From Rhodospirillales bacterium (GTDB lineage: Bacteria; Pseudomonadota; Alphaproteobacteria; Rhodospirillales; JAPHTL01): a DNA stretch of 10,461 nucleotides. The position numbers and the translations under genes are program-made. How positions within the stretch are numbered: the first letter of the stretch is position 1; every line of letters starts with the position of its first letter. The notes beneath the pieces are model-generated. The model did not search any database. It had not been told where the DNA came from and saw nothing but the letters and a program-made list of their open reading frames with translations. This document shows positions 6,502 through 10,461 of this stretch, one piece after another. The stretch spans positions 1-10,461 of the forward strand of contig JAPHTL010000208.1 of the NCBI GenBank assembly GCA_026193355.1. The letters run 5' to 3'.

Positions 6502-7062
6502 TCAGTACTCGATGCGGAAGGCGTCGTGGCAACCCCGGCAACTGCCGGTGAGTTCGGACAGGGCCGAAAGGACGTTGGCGTAATCGTTGGCGACCGGCGG
6601 CTTCGCCGATGCCTTCAGCGCAGCGACCAGCTTCTGCGATGCATCATGCATGGAAAAGCCCATCTGGCGAAATTCAGGCGGCATATAGCGGCCAAAACCC
6701 ATGCCGCCACCCATGCCCATCCCCTGACCGCGTCCCGGTCCCATGCCGGCGCTTTTCATGCGTTCCTTCATGGCGGCGATTTGCTCGGGCGTTGCGCCCT
6801 CTTCCTCCATCGCGCCCCACATCCGGTGGCCGTAATCAAGCCGGATATCGGCGACCTGTGCGGCCTCAGCGAAGTCACCGGTTGAAATGGCAGCGACAAT
6901 GTCGTCCAGCGACGCCATGTGGCCCCGCATTTCGGCAAGGAACTGCTCCTTGATCTGGGGATCGAGCTTTATTCCCTGGCGCACGTCCTCGGCATTGGCG
7001 TTGGCGGAGATGACCGTGAGAATGAGGGCGAGCAAGGCAACTCTGAGCTTTACGGGGACCAT
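6502..7062 (-). CDS. Periplasmic cytochrome c'-like (class II c-type) protein with Met/Gly-rich insert
   Basis: The product has 186 residues. A Sec signal peptide (about 1-24, MVPVKLRVALLALILTVISA then ANA) sends it to the periplasm. The single heme site CRGCH (175-179) sits at the very C-terminus, followed by DAFRIEY, which is the cytochrome c' arrangement: a four-helix bundle with heme attached on the last helix. Helices are visible at about 33-61, 63-82, 130-152 and 158-180. Typical cytochromes c' have about 125-150 residues; this one is longer because about 40 residues between the second and third helices hold a Met/Gly-rich stretch, with Met at 102, 107, 115, 117, 121, 127, 134 and 138. 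The frame stays open further upstream, but GGGAGG 5 bases before the ATG at 7062 and the signal peptide fix the start. The family binds NO or CO or transfers electrons; the role here is unknown. It is divergent from mtnP. Confidence 0.82.
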   Translation of the reverse strand: MVPVKLRVALLALILTVISANANAEDVRQGIKLDPQIKEQFLAEMRGHMASLDDIVAAISTGDFAEAAQVADIRLDYGHRMWGAMEEEGATPEQIAAMKERMKSAGMGPGRGQGMGMGGGMGFGRYMPPEFRQMGFSMHDASQKLVAALKASAKPPVANDYANVLSALSELTGSCRGCHDAFRIEY

Positions 7063-7186
7063 AATGCCCTCCCAATGTGAATCTTGACCTTTATTGGATG
7101 TAATCATGCGGCGCGGCACTTGCAAGGAAGGGCGTTTGCCGGAAGAATACGCCCCCCACGGCCAGAGAAGACAGGGAGAAGACAAG
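7063..7186. promoter_or_regulatory. Divergent promoter region between cytochrome c' gene and mtnP
   Basis: These 124 bp must hold the start signals of two divergent genes. I see no promoter pair good enough to name; a lone TTGACC (7084-7089) lacks a well-spaced -10 box. An inverted repeat, GGGCGT (7130-7135) and ACGCCC (7149-7154) with a 13-base spacer, lies 33 bp before the mtnP start and could be an operator half-site pair or a leader hairpin. No SAM-type riboswitch was recognised. GGGAG (7174-7178) is the mtnP ribosome binding site. Confidence 0.35.
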
Positions 7187-8077
7187 ATGAGTGTTCCGGG
7201 TACACCGCCGGTGATCGGCGTAATCGGCGGCAGCGGTCTTTACGAGATCGACGGGTTGACAAACACGCGCTGGGAAAAGGTTTCCACCCCTTTCGGCGAC
7301 CCGTCCGATGACCTGCTGTTCGGTGAACTGGATGGGCAGAAGGTGGTCTTCCTGCCCCGGCACAGCCGCGGCCATCGCATTCCGCCATCGGAACTGAATT
7401 ATCGCGCCAATATTGACGTATTGAAACGTGTTGGCGTGACCGAGATTCTCTCGTTGTCCGCCTGTGGCTCCTTCCGTGAAAACCTGCCGCCCGGCACCTT
7501 CGTCATTGTCGACCAGTTCATCGACCGCACGTTCGCCCGGGTCAAAAGCTTCTTCGGCACGGGTCTTGTCGGCCACGTTTCCTTTGGCCACCCGGTCTGT
7601 TCGCGGCTCGGCGACGCGCTTGAGGAATCGATCAAGGAAGTGGGAATCGGCTATCAGCGCGGCGGCACCTATCTGGCGATGGAGGGACCGCAGTTCTCGA
7701 CCCTGGCCGAATCGAACCTCTACCGTTCCTGGGGTTGCGACGTCATCGGCATGACCAACATGCCCGAAGCCAAACTCGCCCGCGAGGCGGAGATGTGTTA
7801 CGCCACCGTCGCCATGGTCACCGACTTCGACTGCTGGCACCCCGATCATGATCACGTCACCGTGGATGCGATCATCCAGGTCCTGATGCAGAACGCGGAC
7901 AACGCCCGCGCCGTGGTCAAGAAGGTTGTGCCGCGCCTTGCCGGGCGGTCGGAAACCTGTGGCGATGGCTGTCATACCGCCCTTGATAACGGGGTCATCA
8001 CCGCGCCCGACGCACGCGATCCGGAAATGATCCGCAAGCTCGATGCGGTTGCCGGCCGCGTTCTGGGTAACGGCTGA
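7187..8077 (+). CDS. mtnP: S-methyl-5'-thioadenosine phosphorylase
   Basis: The enzyme splits 5'-methylthioadenosine (MTA) with phosphate into adenine and 5-methylthioribose-1-phosphate, removing the by-product of polyamine synthesis and of other AdoMet-consuming reactions. The 296-residue product is full length for the purine nucleoside phosphorylase/MTAP family. Visible motifs are the phosphate-binding GVIGGSGLYEIDGL near the N-terminus, RHSRGHRIPPSELNYRANI, SACGSFRENLPPGTFVIVDQ, the substrate-binding GGTYLAMEGPQFSTLAES and DVIGMTNMPEAKLAREAEM. ATG 7187 is chosen over upstream in-frame codons because GGGAG lies 8 bases before it and the phosphate-binding motif begins shortly after. mtnA starts 11 bp downstream with GGAGG in the gap, so the two are cotranscribed and act in consecutive steps. 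Confidence 0.96.
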   Translation: MSVPGTPPVIGVIGGSGLYEIDGLTNTRWEKVSTPFGDPSDDLLFGELDGQKVVFLPRHSRGHRIPPSELNYRANIDVLKRVGVTEILSLSACGSFRENLPPGTFVIVDQFIDRTFARVKSFFGTGLVGHVSFGHPVCSRLGDALEESIKEVGIGYQRGGTYLAMEGPQFSTLAESNLYRSWGCDVIGMTNMPEAKLAREAEMCYATVAMVTDFDCWHPDHDHVTVDAIIQVLMQNADNARAVVKKVVPRLAGRSETCGDGCHTALDNGVITAPDARDPEMIRKLDAVAGRVLGNG

Positions 8078-8088
8078 GGAGGACGGGG

Positions 8089-9183
8089 ATGAAGGTTGAC
8101 GGCAAGCACTTCCGCACCATCTGGCTGGCAGAAGACGGCTGGGGGGTCGAGATCATCGACCAGACCAGGCTGCCTTTCGAATTCGTTACCGTACGGCTGG
8201 AATCGTGCAAGGACGCGGCCCACGCCATCTTCGAGATGCTGGTGCGCGGCGCGCCGCTGATCGGAGCCACGGCCGCTTACGGCATGGCCCTTGCGGTGCG
8301 CGCGGATCCGTCCGATGCCGCGTTGAAGCGGGCGCATGACGAATTGTTCGCGACCCGACCGACGGCAGTCAACCTGCGCTGGGCGCTGGACGAGATGATG
8401 GCCGTGCTTGGACCGCTTGACCCGTCCGATCGCGCCGCCGTCGCCTATGCCCGCGCCGCCGAGATCTGCGACGAGGATGTCGGGATCTGCCACTCGATCG
8501 GCGTCAACGGCGCGGCGCTGATCAAGACCGCCGCCGCGAAGAAGGGCGGCGAGGGGACGGTCAACATCCTCACCCATTGCAACGCCGGGTGGCTGGCGAC
8601 GGTTGATTGGGGCACGGCGCTGGCCCCGATCTACGTGGCCCACGACGCGGGCATCCGGGTCCATGTCTGGGTGGACGAGACGCGGCCGCGCAACCAGGGA
8701 TTCAACCTCACCGCGTGGGAACTGGGACGGCATGGCGTTCCCCATACGGTAATTGTCGATAATGTGGGTGGACACCTGATGCAGCACGGCATGGTCGATC
8801 TGTGCATCGTCGGCACCGATCGCACGACCGCGGCGGGCGATGTATGCAACAAGATCGGCACCTATCTGAAGGCGCTGGCGGCCCACGACAACGGTGTACC
8901 GTTCTATGTGGCCCTTCCCTCGCCGACTATCGACTGGACGTTGAAGGACGGATTGCGCGACATTCCGATCGAGGAGCGCGATGCGGGAGAGGTCACCCGG
9001 ATCACCGGGCGGGCCGCCGATGGCGGGGTTTCCACCGTGACCATTACGCCGGATGGGTCGCCCGCCGCCAATTTCGCCTTCGACGTGACGCCTTCGCGTC
9101 TTGTCACCGGCCTGATCACCGAACGCGGCGTGTGCGAGGCCTCCGAGGCGGGCCTCAAGGGGCTTTTCCCCGAACGCGCGTGA
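8089..9183 (+). CDS. mtnA: S-methyl-5-thioribose-1-phosphate isomerase
   Basis: The enzyme converts 5-methylthioribose-1-phosphate, the product of MtnP, to the ketose 5-methylthioribulose-1-phosphate in the cytoplasm. The 364-residue protein is full length and related to eIF2B-type regulatory subunits. Motifs visible are RGAPLIGATAAYGMAL (53-68), the catalytic-Cys loop LTHCNAGWLATVDWGTALAP (161-180, C164), VDETRPRNQGFNLTAWEL (195-212), the catalytic-Asp site IVGTDRTTAAGDVCNKIGTY (240-259, D244) and FYVALPSPTIDW (272-283). The Cys and Asp needed for catalysis are both present. GAGGAGG lies just after the mtnP stop, giving tight coupling. The next gene on the same strand follows after 78 bp. 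Confidence 0.96.
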   Translation: MKVDGKHFRTIWLAEDGWGVEIIDQTRLPFEFVTVRLESCKDAAHAIFEMLVRGAPLIGATAAYGMALAVRADPSDAALKRAHDELFATRPTAVNLRWALDEMMAVLGPLDPSDRAAVAYARAAEICDEDVGICHSIGVNGAALIKTAAAKKGGEGTVNILTHCNAGWLATVDWGTALAPIYVAHDAGIRVHVWVDETRPRNQGFNLTAWELGRHGVPHTVIVDNVGGHLMQHGMVDLCIVGTDRTTAAGDVCNKIGTYLKALAAHDNGVPFYVALPSPTIDWTLKDGLRDIPIEERDAGEVTRITGRAADGGVSTVTITPDGSPAANFAFDVTPSRLVTGLITERGVCEASEAGLKGLFPERA

Positions 9184-9261
9184 TTAGACCAATCGGGATT
9201 GAATAAAAGCTGAGGCCGTCATGCCGTATGGCGTGGGGTTGTTTTCGGAAGGACAATGACA

Positions 9262-10461
9262 ATGAAGAACCTGTGGTCGGAAAAGGACGCCCGCGCGGCG
9301 GTTCGTCAATACGCAAAACAGGGGGCCAACAAGGACCTCGCGCTGCGCACCTACACGACGCGCCTGCTTGGTGGAGAACCGCGGCTGGTTCTGCATGGCG
9401 GTGGAAACACCTCTGTCAAGACAACCGTCAAGGACCTGCTGGGCGAAAAGGTCGAGGTTCTGTGCGTCAAGGGCAGCGGCTGGGACATGGGCAGTATCGA
9501 ACCGCCCGGCCTGCCCGCCGTGCGCCTTCGCCCCTTGCTTGGCTACGCGGCGCTGGATGCCCTGTCCGACGAGGAAATGGTCAATGTCCAGCGCACCAAC
9601 CTGCTGAACGCCGGATCACCCAATCCGTCGGTGGAAACACTGCTGCATGCCTTCCTGCCGCACAAGTTCATCGACCACACCCATGCCGACGCCGTTGTCG
9701 CGCTGACCGACCAGCCGGACGCCGAGAAACAGGCCCGCGCGGTCTATGGCAAACGCATGGGGATCGTTCCCTACATCATGCCGGGCTTCGCGCTGGCCAA
9801 GAAAGCGATGGAGGTCTATCAGGCGGACCCCTCTGTCGATGGTCTGATTCTGCTCAAGCACGGCATTTTCACCTTTGGTTCGACGGCCAAGCAGGCCTAC
9901 GACCTTATGATTGAAATGGTGACGCTGGCCGAAAAACGGCTGGCGAAGGGACGCAAGGTAGCGTTCAAGCCAGGCAAGACACCGAAGAGGATCGCCCCGC
10001 TGGCCGAGGTTGCGCCAATCCTGCGCGGCCTGATCTCACTGCCCGGCAAGGACGGAAACGATCGTCGGTTTGTTTTCAATTTCCGCACCAGCAAGGCCAT
10101 CAAGGAATTCGTGGGTGGCGCCGAACTGACGCGTTACGCCAATCAGGGAACGGTGACGCCGGACCACGTGATCCGCACCAAACCCGCCCCCCTGATTGTT
10201 CCCGCGCCAGAAGCGGGCAGGATCGACGATTTCCGCACCGGGGTCGAGAAGGCGCTGGAGGAATACAGGAAGGCCTATCACGCCTATTTCATGCGCAACA
10301 ACAAGCGTCACGGCGGCTCGAAGATCGAACTGGACCTGATGCCACGAGTCGTATTCGTGCCAGGCCTTGGCCTGTTCGGACTGGGCGCTTCGGCGAAGGA
10401 TGCCTCGGTCGCCGCCGATCTGGCCGAAACCAACGTCGCGGTGATCGCCGCCGCCGAAAGG
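9262..10461 (+). CDS. Class II aldolase of the bifunctional aldolase/short-chain dehydrogenase type, N-terminal 400 residues (runs off window)
   Basis: The frame is open from ATG 9262 to the window end with no stop: 400 codons. Class II aldolase features are HGGGNTSVK (45-53, phosphate-binding type glycine loop), VKGSGWDMG (69-77), a likely catalytic Glu in PSVETLLH (E125), and Zn ligands DHTHAD (H139, H141) and LKHGIFTFG (H200). Class II aldolases cleave sugar phosphates into dihydroxyacetone phosphate and an aldehyde. The sequence style and the continuation past residue 230 fit the long two-domain family (COG3347-like, as in Bacillus YuxG and rhamnulose-phosphate aldolase/dehydrogenases), whose second half is an NAD(P)-binding dehydrogenase. 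FVPGLGLFGLGASAKDA (365-381) is probably the beginning of that half; a complete dehydrogenase domain is not in view. Of two nearby ATGs, 9262 has AAGGA at a good distance (8 bases); 9256 is too close. Its place after mtnP-mtnA suggests 5-methylthioribulose-1-phosphate or 5-deoxyribulose-1-phosphate as a substrate (inference). Confidence 0.88.
   Translation, partial: MKNLWSEKDARAAVRQYAKQGANKDLALRTYTTRLLGGEPRLVLHGGGNTSVKTTVKDLLGEKVEVLCVKGSGWDMGSIEPPGLPAVRLRPLLGYAALDALSDEEMVNVQRTNLLNAGSPNPSVETLLHAFLPHKFIDHTHADAVVALTDQPDAEKQARAVYGKRMGIVPYIMPGFALAKKAMEVYQADPSVDGLILLKHGIFTFGSTAKQAYDLMIEMVTLAEKRLAKGRKVAFKPGKTPKRIAPLAEVAPILRGLISLPGKDGNDRRFVFNFRTSKAIKEFVGGAELTRYANQGTVTPDHVIRTKPAPLIVPAPEAGRIDDFRTGVEKALEEYRKAYHAYFMRNNKRHGGSKIELDLMPRVVFVPGLGLFGLGASAKDASVAADLAETNVAVIAAAER

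Noticed and set aside
7091..8886. Two long minus-strand open frames (7091-7975 and 7972-8886) opposite mtnP and mtnA
   Set aside because: Both are antisense to clear enzyme genes and have no domain pattern; the 4-bp overlap between them is coincidental.
9220..9235. Small hairpin CATGCC-GTAT-GGCGTG in the mtnA-aldolase gap
   Set aside because: Only six pairs including one G-T, and the following TTGTTTT is interrupted and displaced; too weak to call a terminator that would separate the aldolase from mtnPA.

Overview
The window is a GC-rich stretch of a bacterial chromosome with dense genes, short gaps and ordinary Shine-Dalgarno sites. A three-gene cytochrome bc1 operon with separate cytochrome b and c1, a long-loop Rieske protein and a TrmL-type tRNA methyltransferase beside it points to an alphaproteobacterium. 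The mtnP-mtnA-aldolase order suggests something near the Rhodospirillales. That placement is inferred from gene content and protein style, not from any search. I see no sign of a prophage, insertion sequence, CRISPR array, tRNA or rRNA.

Layout: (1) positions 1-447 hold the 3' part of an SGNH/GDSL-type hydrolase on +. It converges, with a 3-bp gap, on a DUF3422 membrane-anchored coiled-coil protein on - (451-1767). (2) trmL on - (1864-2325) is divergent from the petABC operon on +: Rieske protein (2621-3175), cytochrome b (3190-4431) and cytochrome c1 (4443-5225). The 5' leader of petA carries two hairpins. A strong GC hairpin at 5252-5279 ends the operon. (3) An MFS transporter (5298-6491, +) starts only 18 bp after that hairpin. 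It converges on a secreted cytochrome c'-like protein on - (6502-7062) that has an unusual Met/Gly-rich insert. (4) Divergent from the cytochrome lie mtnP (7187-8077), mtnA (8089-9183) and the first 400 codons of a large class II aldolase of the aldolase/short-chain-dehydrogenase type (9262 to the window end).

How the genes work together: PetA, PetB and PetC form the quinol:cytochrome c oxidoreductase of the inner membrane. The c'-type cytochrome is periplasmic and could be a partner or a gas/metal-responsive protein, but nothing here links it directly to the bc1 complex. MtnP and MtnA convert 5'-methylthioadenosine (MTA) to 5-methylthioribulose-1-phosphate. The aldolase next door is well placed to split that ketose phosphate, giving dihydroxyacetone phosphate and an aldehyde, as in the DHAP shunt known from Rhodospirillum rubrum. 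The difference is that this aldolase belongs to the large two-domain family rather than the small stand-alone type. This is the most interesting feature of the window. Everything else looks like ordinary core-genome content.
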